Shown here one piece after another: positions 34,268 to 45,340 of a DNA stretch of 64,000 nucleotides. This DNA is from Rosellinia necatrix (Eukaryota; Ascomycota; Sordariomycetes; Xylariales; Xylariaceae), in contig JAGYVD010000006.1 in assembly GCA_021209875.1 (NCBI GenBank), positions 3,968,001 to 4,032,000 on the forward strand, read 5' to 3'. The notes beneath the pieces were generated by a model. It saw only the letters and a list, made by a program, of their open reading frames with translations, searched no databases and was not told where the DNA came from. The position numbers and the translations under genes are program-made. Within the stretch, counting starts at the first letter, position 1. Each line of letters opens with the position of its first letter.

Positions 34268-35129
34268 GGTGATTGTGTTTGTTGTGAATGTGTGAATGCG
34301 GAGGAAATGACACCTCCCCCCCCAAACTAAACTCAACTCTGTTGTAAGCGTACCTATTGCTCTCTTGGTGATTAGTGGTTTAGTGGAATCGGTCGGCGGC
34401 CAATGTAGCCCATGCAGCCCCGGACAGTGGACTGCTGCTGCTACCCCGCAGTACTTATATACCGTAGAAATCCGGGCTCGTCTTGCTGGGGCGGGTCAGC
34501 TATAGCCTATTCGACGCCGTCAGTCGGGTTGGGTAATAGCGTCGGCCTTTCGGCTCGGCCTTAGCAGACACGAAGTACAAAGGAGGAAGAAGAAGAAGAA
34601 GAAGGAGAAAAAAAAAAAAGATAAAAGTTACGAGAGACGAACGAGAGCGGAAGCCGGAATGAAGTGAGTGAGTCATAACTATTTTTCATCTTGTTGTTCC
34701 GCAGGCCGGAGTTCGGCGGAGATGCCGTCTACGCTACGTCGCTACCATAGTTCTGACCTGCCTCATCATCCACACATGGAACTAGACTAGCCATGCGGCT
34801 GATGCGCGGGCTCAGTCAAGGAAAGGTTAGTGGGATTCTCCATGAAACCAGAGCGTGACATTCGGTCATTTTATAGTATAATCCGCTAGCGAAGTTACGT
34901 ATCGTTTCTCTCCAACAGGCGGATCGGCCGTGTTGAATAATTGGGGAAGCGGGAAGCGAGAAGCGGGAAGCGGGACCCCTCCGGGCTATACCCGTACGCC
35001 GAGTTGCGGATTACAGCGGCCTACATTATCGACAGACCCGGTGCTTATCCTAGGTCTCCTGCCTCTGTGCCTGTACCTGTACGTCGGCATGTACTGCTAG
35101 TACCCTCCTCCTTGCCGGCGTTGAGTAGC
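34268..35129. other. Intergenic region with GAA/A-rich tract
   Basis: Contains a GAA-repeat and poly-A stretch at 34580-34620 and short AAGCGGGA repeats near 34950-34975. No gene supported. Confidence 0.5.
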
Positions 35130-37196
35130 TCAGACGATGGTCAATTTCCTTTCCACCGCGCACCCCATCATGAAGTCATGATCCTCTACGCTGTCAACCC
35201 TCAACCTCCCAATCCGATCGAAGGCTCCGGGCACCCTCTCAGACACCCTTAATATGAGTCCAGCGTATTCGTGCCCCCGCCCCCCCGGCAGCACCGTGCC
35301 AAGAACAGCGAGCCATGATATCTCCGAGCCATGCGGCACGGAACCCTCCCCGCGCAGCTCGTAATCTGGCCAGAAGCACCCCGTCATCTTCCTCGAGCCG
35401 AACTGCACCGAGAATAGGCGGTCCAGCCGCTGCTCTGCGCCGGCGTCCTCCCAGAGTAGTATCCCGTCCGCCACGGGTCCACGCACGGCCAGGCTCGCGG
35501 ACGCCAGCCGACCCGTCGGATCCGGGCCGGCGAGGACGCACGTCGCCTCCGCCGAGGCGAGGAACCGCTCGCCGATCTCCAGGTACTTCCCGGGCCACCA
35601 GGCGCCGCCGTCCACGGAAGCCCAACTCCACGTGGGCGCGACCCAGCCCGCCGGCCTCGCCCGCGGCAGCGGTCCGCGCGCGCACCACGTCAGCCCCCGC
35701 ACGATCTCGCGCGCCCAGAGCCCGGCGACGTACCGGTCGCCGTCGCGGTACTGCCGCGACCGCCGCGCGGCGCCGGAGAGGGCGGGGAACCGGTCGCGCG
35801 CGAACGTGAGCGCGAGGCCGGTGTACTCCTCCACGATCTCGAGCCACGGCGCGGCCGGGTACTGCCCGCCCCCGTACTGCGTCCGCGGCCCGTGCAGGAA
35901 CGCGCCGAGCACGACCTTGGGATTCGCGAAGCGGTCGCCGTCGCCGTCGCCGTTGCCGCCGAGACATTGGCACTCGCATCGGTGCAGACACTCCCATACC
36001 GCCTCGCTGGCGCCGAAATGCAGCACGCGCCGCGACAGCAGGCGCTCCTGGAGGACCCAGCCGCGCTGCAGGAGAGGCGCGGCCTCGCGCGCGCGCGCGG
36101 TGTGCGTCTCGTTATCCGCGAAATGCGGGATGGGGCGGCGGCACCATATGGGCAGCGTGGTCTGCCCGTCATTCAGGGCGAGTGAGAGTTCGTGTGACGT
36201 ATAGGCGCCGGGCAGCGTGGAGTGCAGCCCGTGGTGCGAGTCTGACGCGTTGGTCGCCGCCACGGTCAGCGCGGCTTGCGAGTAGACGTTGCACATGGCC
36301 GCCGCCTCCCGGGCCCAGTCGTCCGTGTCGTCTTGGACAATGCAGACGCTGTCGATCCAAAGATATCGGAAGTGTAGTCTGCGCAGCACCTCGATGACGT
36401 CTTGGAAGGTCTTGGGTATGGAAGCCCATTGGATTCCGGCGCGGTTGCTTGCCAGGGTAGACTTCAACGTAATGCATGCCGGCTTACTTTTACCCCAGCA
36501 GTGGCTGAGACAAACATAGTCCACGTGAGAGCCGAGTAGACTGGCCTGTGTCTCGAGCAGTTGGACCCCGGATTCACATTGAGGACTTGTAACATCGAGG
36601 AGTCGCGTGGGTATGTATGGTGCGGAGTCAGATCTGCATTTATCGTGAGACTTTACGCATAACGAATACCAATTTTGAATTTGCCTCAGTGTCTCCTCAA
36701 GATCGGTCCTAGCCGGCACTGGCTGTCCAACATGAAATTCTGTTGGGAGGTGTGAACTGGGGACAAGTATCGTCTTTGAACCTATTGCTCTGGATCATAT
36801 TAACGGCTCTGTTTCGCTTTGAGGATGTGTGCAGTGGTATACAAATGCCACATCTAAATCCTAAAATCCATTGGTGAGCTAGTTAAACATACCTGGATGA
36901 ATGAAGAACTCTATCTCGTAAACCGCCCCCCCGTCGCCTTCGGCCACTCTTGCCTGGCTATCATTCCGCTCACGACCAGTAAGCACACTATAATTCCAAA
37001 TCCACCCGACGGTGAGGCGACGAGCTTCGGGTGGACAGATGGCAATGATACCCTGGACGAAAAGCTTGCATTTCGCGCAGCCGTTCTTCATGTCCTCGTA
37101 CGTAGGCTTCCATCGGACATGAGGGGGAGGTGGACAGATGGGACAAGACGGAAGCAGCCAGCGACGATCTTCTACTTGGCCCAGTTCTACGAACAT
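35130..37196 (-). CDS. HET (heterokaryon incompatibility) domain protein
   Basis: Exon 1 (37196-36893) and exon 2 (36781-35130) join across a 111-nt GTATGT...CAATAG intron to read IEFFIHPG-SKTILVPSSHLP; total 651 aa. The N-terminal part has CPIC and CAKC pairs. The HET domain lies in the middle: YVCLSHCWGKSKP, then RYLWIDSVCIVQDDTDDW with NVYSQAALTVAATNA. After it come GWVLQERLLSRRVLHFG and PTWSWASVDG, which are standard for this family. HET proteins mediate self/non-self recognition on hyphal fusion and can trigger programmed cell death; many fungal genomes carry dozens of paralogs whose partners are unknown. The middle of exon 2 is very GC-rich. No second domain (NACHT, ankyrin) is fused here. 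Confidence 0.92.
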
Positions 37197-38698
37197 GGCT
37201 ATCGCTAGTCCTATTTATTAGTACAGGTCGTCGCGAAATAAGGGGCATTAATCTCTCATATATTTCCAGGAATCTTGACGCGGTTGGTGCTCGGTTTCGG
37301 TGACGTGGGTTTCATCGATTACCAAGGATAGAATAGAGCCCCAGGCGAGCTTGGCAAATTATTCGGCTTCTGACACGATTTCCCATGTAAAGCATCTACA
37401 TTATCGACAGGGCATACCGCGCAAGGAAAATTAGCCCATATTAAAAAAAAAAAAAAAAAAGAAAGAAAAAGAAAAAGAAAAAAAAAGAAAGAAAGATTAC
37501 AAGATTATTTCCAGTCACTTTGGATACAAGGCTGCGGCTAAAGTCTCGCCGAAGTTTGTGGTTTTAAGATCAAATATAAGAGATGATTAGGTCAGGTCTG
37601 AATTGTCCCCCACGCAAAAGGGTACAAGACACCAAGTTGTCTGCCTAGTTGGGATCTCATATGCTGGCTGCACACGAATGCTACGTCACGTGGCACACTT
37701 GGGGTCCCTATCCTTTTCTGTAGCAATATTTCTACACTATAGCCAGTTCATAGTTGCCACCAACACAATGTGGCCCCTAGACAGACATAACTAACAATGT
37801 ATTCGGTTCTTTTGAATCTGCAGGTTGCCCACTTTTAGGCCACTGTTTGGTGGCTTGGATGAGGCTATCCCGATCTCGTTAGCAATATCTGTGGTTGTTC
37901 AATCGCCATCTTGTGACTGGCCCAGCGCCAGCTGATGGGTGCCGATTAGTTTAGAAATAATATCACCCAAGAGGTCGGCGGGTAACCCGCGCTGGCTTCC
38001 CGGCGGCTGAAGAATGAACGGGCATAGTGGCGTAATAATTATCGTATGAGAGTAACTTGTCATATTTGGTACGCCACACACTTTGAGTGGCTCTGTATGC
38101 TTGTAAACACCACCGAGGGTATTCAGATGTCATCTTAGGATTCAACTTGGATCGTCGATATTAGGCGACGTATGCAGGAGGTAATAGAAATCTATTCTCC
38201 GTGTATATAATCGACGCATGGTCTTGCCGATCCTATATGCATAATGACTAATAAGAACCACAGACAATATTTATAGGTTCACAGTTCTGACTGCATGCGT
38301 ACGCACTATCCATTCAAGTGGCGTAATACGTGCCAGCATAGTACTTGAGACTACTTCGGAGCTTGTAAATCACTATAGGACATGGGGTGCATACACCAAG
38401 CATCGGGCCCGGCGAGAATCCCAGTATGCCTGAATGACTGCAGAAGTAGCGCATTCCCAATACTGGCGTGCCCGCTTTAGTCCAAGAAGCCAACTCACGC
38501 ACCTGGACGTGGGGTGAGCTTGAATGCTCTCGTGACGGGACTGGTGGCTGAGATTTAAGGGAATTATACCCCTTTAAATCTGGAGAACGCTTGTGTCCTG
38601 CCCGGCATGAATCAAATCCCCCCATCGTAACTATGGTCTGTTTACCCAGGACTTAAATCACAAGAAAGGAAATTCATCGATACGCTCAAACTACCACT
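37197..38698. other. Intergenic region
   Basis: Contains an A/GA-rich tract (37442-37497). No gene supported on either strand. Confidence 0.5.
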
Positions 38699-40498
38699 AT
38701 GTGGGCGCTTACAATTAGTGTTGTATGCCTTTGGGTTCTGTTGAGGAGCCTTTACCGCCTCTTTCTGCACCCCCTCTCGCACGTTCCCGGCCCCAGGCTG
38801 GCAGCCATAAGCCATGCACTCGAGTTCTATCATGATGTAGTCCGCGGCGGGATGTACATCTGGGAGATAGAGAAGATGCATCAGAAGTACGGTTAGTTTG
38901 GTACGGTCCACTTGCCCTCTGCATTATGCTAATCAACAGATAGGACCGATCGTGAGGATTAATCCTCGTGAGATGCACATCAAAGACCCCTACTTCTACG
39001 ACGAAATTTATGCCTCGTCATCCCGTAAACGAGACAAAGATCCCCACTTTGTTGGCATATTTGGGTTTCCTACCTCGATGGTTGCGACTATCAGTCATGA
39101 ACAACACCGCTTCCGTCGGTCATTGCTGAACAATTTCTTCTCAAAGAAGTCGGTCATGGAAATGTCATCTATATTGCATGATAACCAGACCAAACTGAGG
39201 CAGCGATTTGAACAGGCATACATCGACAATTCGATCATCCGACTCGACGATGCCTATGCTGCTCTTACTGGAGACATCATATCGCAATATTCATGGGGCG
39301 TGAGCTCTGGGTTTCTGGACGATAAGAATTACAAGAATGATATAAGGAATGCAGTCAATGAGATCAGTACTTTCATTCACATCAACAGATTCTTTCCTAC
39401 GCTGGGTCTTATGATGAGGGGTTTACCACGTTGGCTTCTTGGTTACATCCGACCCGGCGCTACGGCAGTTTTAGACAGTAGGTTTAACAAGATGTTCCCG
39501 AGTCCAGCTTTTCTGACCTTCCCCCAAAGTGCAAGATATGATCACGCAATCAAGCACCCGGAGATCCGGCGAAGGAGCGCGATGGACCATCTTCGATGCC
39601 TTGTCAGATGCCAGTATCCCGCCCCACGAAAGAACCCCTCGCCGCCTGGAAGATGAGGGCCTGATTTTAGTTGGTGCCGGCACCGAGACTACGGCGAGGT
39701 TGTTGGCGGTCGCATCGTACCACATTTTCAAGAACATGCCTTTGCTGACGAAACTTCGCAACGAGATCCGGACAGTGATGCCGACTCCGACAACGCAGGC
39801 ATCTTGGTCCGAGCTGGAGCGGCTCCCTTACTTGGTAAGCAAGCACCCGCTGTCCCGGAGCCCGGCTGCGAGCCATACAACAGGCTTACCATGGCGTAAA
39901 TGCCTAGAATGCTGTCATCCACGAGGCCGTTCGACTCTCATTTGGCCCCATCTGGCGATCGACTCGGGTGGCCCCCACAGAAACTTTGATATACAACGGC
40001 ATCCCGATTCCCCCAGGTGTATGTCACTTCTCAGCCCTCTCCAACCCGCCTTGGCCGTTTACTTACCCTTCCTACTCCGGCCCCAGTGGCCTGTTAGCAT
40101 GTCGACATACTTCGTGCATATGGATCCTCGTATCTTCCCTGATCCGGCTAGCTTTCAACCGGAGCGCTGGCTCAAAGCAGCACAGAATGCAGAACACTTG
40201 AATCAGTTCATCGTAACATTTTCTAAGGGCAGCAGGATCTGCCTTGGCATGAAGTGAGTATCCGTACAGCCGCCGTCCGCGCTGGATCCTGTGATGGAGA
40301 GGTGCTGACCGTGGGGCGCGTAGTCTCGCTTACGCCGAGCTGTTCTTGACATTGGCAGGATTGATTCGACGCTTTGACATAGAGTTGTACGAAACCGGAC
40401 CGGATGATATCCGTATTGATTGCGAGAGGATCGTGGGAGTGCCCAGGAAAGGGGATTTTGCTGTGCGGGCCAAGATCGTCAACATCATCACGGATTAG
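38699..40498 (+). CDS. Cytochrome P450, CYP65-like (trichodiene-oxygenase type)
   Basis: Six exons (38699-38891, 38944-39477, 39530-39834, 39908-40018, 40087-40253, 40324-40498) join in frame to 494 aa. An N-terminal membrane anchor ([19 protein letters not shown]) precedes [13 protein letters not shown]. The I-helix motif VGAGTETTA, the ExxR in [12 protein letters not shown], the PERW (QPERWLKAA) and the heme loop [10 protein letters not shown] are intact. The [16 protein letters not shown] and [22 protein letters not shown] segments are typical of the CYP65 family, which oxidises sesquiterpenes and other secondary metabolites in the ER. There is no terpene or polyketide synthase beside it, so its substrate is open. 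The 52-nt introns are near the minimum for fungi. All splice sites used are GT-AG. Confidence 0.92.
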
Positions 40499-40929
40499 CT
40501 AGAATTGGAGGCAGATTATTCTAGTTTCAAGCATGTCACGTCACGTAGCCCGGTCAATCAAGTATTAGGTAACAAGGATGGAGAATATTAGTGAACATCG
40601 TACCGGCCAACTATCTAAATACCATCGTTTTGTTATGCATGGAATATGATGGTATCTCCAACATTGAATAATTTATTTATTGGATTTACTTGCTCTTAAT
40701 AGTGGCGTAGTTGAGGATAGGGCTGAGATCGACACTTCTAATTACGGACTCTGAATAGAATGGGAAGGAGGGCACAATTGATGAACTCTACACTGTAAAA
40801 CACACCTTTCACTCGCTGTTGTGGCCATGTCCCAATTTTCCTGACACAAGGCTGCCCAAAGGACGAAAGGGGAGGAGTGGTTCGAAAGACGTGAGTCTTC
40901 GTCCTCAACCTTCGTTTGTCCACCGGCCT
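40499..40929. other. Intergenic spacer
   Basis: AT-rich; its right end contains frame-shifted traces of the ankyrin relic that follows. No gene. Confidence 0.45.
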
Positions 40930-41388
40930 TTACTGCGAGCGACGTTTGGAGTCAGACGGTGGCGTGGTCGACATTACTTCACTGCCACTATCAACTTTGT
41001 GTCGCTGCCTTTTGTCCCACCAGCTGCGGCGAGACCATTGTACCATAGCTTTATCCCCTCTCTTGGCAGACCAGCTCAATGATGGGTGACCCTTGTTATG
41101 TGTCGCGTTGATTTTTACCTTCCCGGCGTCAAGCACAAGTCTTACCATAGGCCCACAGCAGTTAATTGGGGCATAAATAAACGGCGTACGTCCGTATTCA
41201 TCTGTAGCCGTTTGTTCGATATCGTTGTTAAGCAGCGGGCCAGTTATTTCAGCAAAAGTGTTTGTGAAGCATCCCAGCAAAACAAGGCCCAGTCGTTTCG
41301 TCCGTCTGCACCAAAACCCCAAGTCTTCTCGCTCGGGAAGGTCGAGGGCGCACTGCGGATTCGGGGGGATCCATCCGCCCTCAGTCAT
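40930..41388 (-). pseudogene. Ankyrin-repeat protein relic
   Basis: A 152-codon open frame contains two recognisable ankyrin units: DEYGRTPFIYAPINCCGPMV followed by RLVLDAGKVKINA, then NKGHPSLSWSAKRGDKAMVQ. Several positions that are nearly invariant in ankyrin repeats are altered (TPLHxAA reads TPFIYAP; TPLSWAA reads PSLSWSA). After KAMVQ the sequence leaves the repeat pattern, and a further unit (TSLAVKAG) reappears in another frame just beyond. There is no convincing N-terminus or partner domain. This looks like a fragment of a larger ankyrin protein of the kind often attached to NACHT or other NLR cores in fungi. It is most likely non-functional. Confidence 0.55.
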
Positions 41389-41780
41389 CCCGGAACTGTC
41401 GTGTTGAATGGCGAGGAGTATATATCGCGATTGTCCGTTTTCTCTGCGACGACGAAGATATCCTCGAGTATACGCATATACTATATGTCGTGGTGCTTGA
41501 CGCTTGCGTGCTGAGGTTCAGGAGCTATAAGGAAGTAGATGGGACTGAATTAAAATATGAACGTAATAACAAAAAAAGAGAGCTGCTGACGCAAATAGCA
41601 GGGACTTGATAACTTGATATATGAAAGTATCGCATGGCGAAGAAACGGCGAAGAGACGAGCGACTTCACTGAAAAGAGAAACACAGTATAGATGTCAACC
41701 TCATCAGCATGGGAGCCGTTGCCCTCGGAATTGGAAGATGCCGTGGGTATGCGAAAGAAACAAGATATCACTACTTACCT

Positions 41781-41841
41781 AAGGAGGGGTAGGGAAGGGT
41801 AAGGAGGGGTAGGGAGGGGTAAGGTGGGGGAAGGTGGGGTA
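41781..41841 (+). repeat. G-rich imperfect tandem array (possible G-quadruplex)
   Basis: Runs of AAGGAGGGGTAGGGA-type units repeat about four times; the tract has more than ten runs of three or more G on the plus strand within 60 bp, enough to form G-quadruplexes. Confidence 0.75.
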
Positions 41842-42013
41842 ACGCAAGTAAGTACTTACTTAAGAGCTCAGAGTAACTTATTATAGGGCTAGGGTCACAG
41901 CCCTTGTCAGGCTTCTTGCCATAACTAGCCTAATATCCCCCCCCACAAGAGCCACCTTGTAGATGTCATATCGACTCCGGCCTCGGCGGCGGGATGAAAG
42001 TCTTTAGGAGCAG

Positions 42014-42072
42014 CAACACCACACTACACCACACCACAGCACACCACACCACGCCACACCACACCACAACAC
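42014..42072 (+). repeat. CACCACAC microsatellite
   Basis: Irregular repeats of CACACCA, close upstream of the start codon of the argininosuccinate synthase gene, so probably in its 5' UTR or core promoter. Confidence 0.8.
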
Positions 42073-42132
42073 TGAGAGTCATCAACTTGATTCGCTTCCT
42101 ACTTGCCTTTCCCACCCCAACCAACCATCGCA

Positions 42133-44615
42133 ATGGCTGCCAAGCGCGTTTGTCTGTGAGTTGAACAGAAACCATTGCTGCCTTCTAAGCGCTGTTAGGC
42201 TGACTCGACGATTCCCGTGAATCAGGGCATACTCTGGCGGTGCGTTTTTCTACTTAAACAGGGCTACCTGAGTACGATAACCATGCTGATGCAGATGCCA
42301 GGTTTGGATACTTCTGTTATCCTAGCTTGGCTCATTGAGAAGGGCTATACTGTTGTTGTGCGTCCAACCCAGTCGATGTACCTGCGCCGGGCTGACTGAG
42401 AACAGGCGTTCCTAGCAGATGTGGTACGTACAGGCCATCCCTCGACATGTACTCCTCGGTCTGGAAGACAAGCCCCGTGCCCTGTTCATAGGGAGGATAC
42501 AAAGAGAGACGACCCGGACGATAGAAAGAGATGGACTGCCATTCTCGGGGCCGACTCGCTGCCATAGCGGCTTCATTTGCTCGTATCCCTTTGCTAACAC
42601 CACGGCAGGGGCAAAATGAGGACTACGACGCAGTCAAAGCGAAGGCCGAGAAGATCGGTGCCGAACGCATGATCATCCAGGATCTTCGGCAGGAGCTAGT
42701 CGAGGAACTTGTTTGGCCAGCAGTGCAATGTGCGTTCGGTCGATCCCCCGTGCGAAGTGCACAACTACCATCCACGGCTATGCTAACATCTCACGTTGTT
42801 AGGCAATGCGGTATACGAAGACGCTTACCTCTTGGGGACGTCGTTGGCCAGGCCTGTCATTGCGAGGGCGATGATGAAAGTGGCTAAGCAGTATAACTGT
42901 GAATTTTTGAGTCATGGATGTAAGCAATCGATGTCGTCTTTCAGCATCTGCTTACTGTCGTGTCATACTGACTGTCGTCTCTCCTACCTACACAGGCACA
43001 GGTAAAGGGGTAGGCACGCCGTTTTTCATGCAGAACCTCCGTTCTTCCCTCTCCGTATGTCATGTTCTGGATGCTAACTCGCTTTTAGAATGAGTACGTT
43101 TAGGTGTCCGGATATCAATGTTACATACTCACCCTGTTATAAGCCAGGTCAGATTCGAGCTGGCATGGAGGGCCCTCGATCAGAAGACAAAGACAATCAT
43201 CCCGTGGCGCATACCGGAGTTTTGTGACCGATTCGCGTCCGTGCCCCTGCCTGCCCCCACTTTGTCTCGAAGATACTAACATACAGACAGCGGGCGTCAA
43301 GCACTCTTAGACTTTGCTGAATCAAAGGGCGTCCCTGTGACGTCGACTAAGCAGAAGCCGTTTTCGATGGATGCCAACATTATTCAGTGAGCAAAAGCCC
43401 TCTACCTCGTCCCAATGAGACCTTCACGCATACTCGGTGTTTATATGGCGTTACAAACGACCGCGGTACAAAATGAGGCACCCTAGCTTCAGCCGTCTTG
43501 ACTGGCCACTACTGTCAGTTTATAAACACACGGCAACTCGCAATGATGTGCAAGTACCAAGAGCGCCTCGGTATCAGCGTGATACCTATTGGGGAGGGAA
43601 TCTCAGGAACTCCAGAAGTGGCAGAAGTGGCAGAAGCACGCAGCAAGTGCTGCCTTTTAGGTGCTATACAACTTCGTATATCACGCGGACAAGACTGTAT
43701 AGTGTGTACAAGACTTGATACTTTCTTCTGCCACACTATGAGGCTTCCATTTGACCTCTTTCTCCCGGCCGGGCATAGAATCGTCGCTAACATTTCCACC
43801 TGAAAATAGTTGCTCTTACGAGGCGGGTCTTCTCGAGCAACCCGAACTCGAGCCGCCGGCCGACATGTGGACAATGACCGTGGGTAAGTTCGTTCAGCCT
43901 TGAATCAGTTCCGTGACGTGGAAGCTAACTTCGAAAGATCCCATGAGAGCCCCTGACGAGCCAACCAAGTTCACCGTCCACTTCGAGAAGGGCATCCCAA
44001 TCAAGCTTGAGGTCGGTGACAAGACCATCACTGGCTCACTGGACATCTTCATGGCCGCTAACGAAATTGGCCGAGCTAATGGAGTTGGCCGCGTCGACAT
44101 TGTCGAGTCAAGGTTCATTGGTCTCAAGAGCCGTGGCTGTTACGACACCCCCGGCCTGACGATCCTGCGCACCGCCCACCGAGATCTCGAGGGCCTTGTC
44201 ATGGACTCCAAGGTCCGTGCCATCCGTGACCAGATGGTCACCTCGAACTGGACCGCATGTCTCTACAATGGCATGTACTTCAGCCCAGAGCGAGAGTTTC
44301 TCCACAACTCCATCATCTTTAGTCAGCGGCACGTCGAGGGCAAGGTCAATATGGTTGCCTATAAAGGCAGCGCATTCGTTGTCGGGCGCTCCAGCGAGAC
44401 CTCTAACCTTTACTCCGAGACTGAGTCGTCCATGGATACTCTAGAGGGCTTCTCCCCAATGGTAAGTTGTATTCTGAAAAAGAGCTTTGAGGCGTGAACT
44501 GAAGCTGATGATGTGGTTTAAGGACACGAGCGGCTTCATTGCTATCCAGGCAATCCGTCTGGAGAAGTATGGCGCCCGGAAGATCAGGGACGGCGAGCCT
44601 CTTGCCCCTATCTAA
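42133..44615 (+). CDS. Argininosuccinate synthase, 13-exon gene with micro-exons
   Basis: Exons: 42133-42155, 42226-42239, 42302-42357, 42406-42423, 42609-42729, 42803-42919, 42996-43009, 43089-43093, 43144-43236, 43291-43386, 43810-43883, 43938-44461 and 44523-44615. The sum is 1248 nt, giving 415 aa, the family length. All junctions are GT-AG and rebuild the conserved sequence: VCL-AYSGG-LDTSVILAW (ATP-binding SGGLDTS), FLADV-GQNEDYDAVK, PAVQC-NAVYED, SHGC-TGKG-ND-QVRFELAW, PWRIPEFCDRF-AGRQALLDF and ANIIH-CSYEAG. The enzyme joins citrulline and aspartate with ATP in the arginine pathway. The first two thirds are cut into tiny exons (18, 14, 14 and 5 nt among them), while the last 524-nt exon is uninterrupted. 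Intron 10 is 423 nt, far longer than the rest. No frameshift or stop occurs, so it looks functional. Whether it is the sole copy cannot be told here. Confidence 0.9.
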
Positions 44616-45340
44616 ATGTAGATAGCACAAATGCTGGCAAAAGTATGTGGACTCGTTGAAATTAATGACTTGGTTTTGCCGATTACAGGCTGAGAAACTA
44701 AATACATAATACGAAAAAATATAATAAAAATAATATATAACTAACTGGAGCTGAAAAGAGCAATATGAAGTACCCAGTTTCATTAATAGTTATAGTTATT
44801 GGTTAACGAGTTATAACTATAAGTACTATGAATGTTAATAATTCAAAGTTTAGTTTGTCTTTTTATTTATTAAAATATAACTAGTTAACATAAATGTTCA
44901 ATATTTTAGTTAAATAGCTATTCATAGTTTATTGACTGCCAGGATCAATAGCGTAGTAGCATATGTCTAGTTATTTTTTATGGTTTTAGATAGAAATGTA
45001 GTGTCGCGGTCAGGCATGAGCAGAAGCTACCTATGTTTATTGATACTATGAACAAAGTCTCTAAACTGAAGAAGAGAAATACAAAGGAGGCTGCCTAAGG
45101 CAGCGGTCCGCGTGGGAATCTATTTACAGCTGGGTTGTGGTAGTCCTTGATAAGGTCATATGGTACAGCCAGCACGTACCTGGCTTGTGCTGTCACATTT
45201 GTTTTATATGTTAGACTGTCTTGAAATTAACATTTTTTAAAAAATGTACAGTTGGTTATTATTAATTAAAGCAAGAGAAAAGAAAACAAAGCCTGAATGA
45301 TAATTTAAAACCCTATAACTAAACGTATCCTCACTGGGGC
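44616..45340. other. Very AT-rich intergenic region
   Basis: About 700 bp dominated by TATAAT-like sequence. No gene is seen. The AT-richness contrasts with both neighbours. Confidence 0.55.

Larger units (their letters stand above)
41389..42132. other. Intergenic region with G-rich tract and CCACA repeats
   Basis: Upstream region of the argininosuccinate synthase gene. It holds the G-rich array (41781-41841) and a CACAC/CCACA microsatellite (about 42014-42072) ending 60 bp before the start codon. Confidence 0.6.

Noticed and set aside
35632..36204. Long plus-strand frames opposite the HET gene
   Set aside because: Arg/Ser/Pro-rich shadow translations; the minus-strand HET motifs are unambiguous.
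43437..43874. Open frames of 93-119 codons in the middle of the argininosuccinate synthase
   Set aside because: They lie in intron 10 and continue into exon 11 in the wrong frame; no family motif or start context supports a separate gene.
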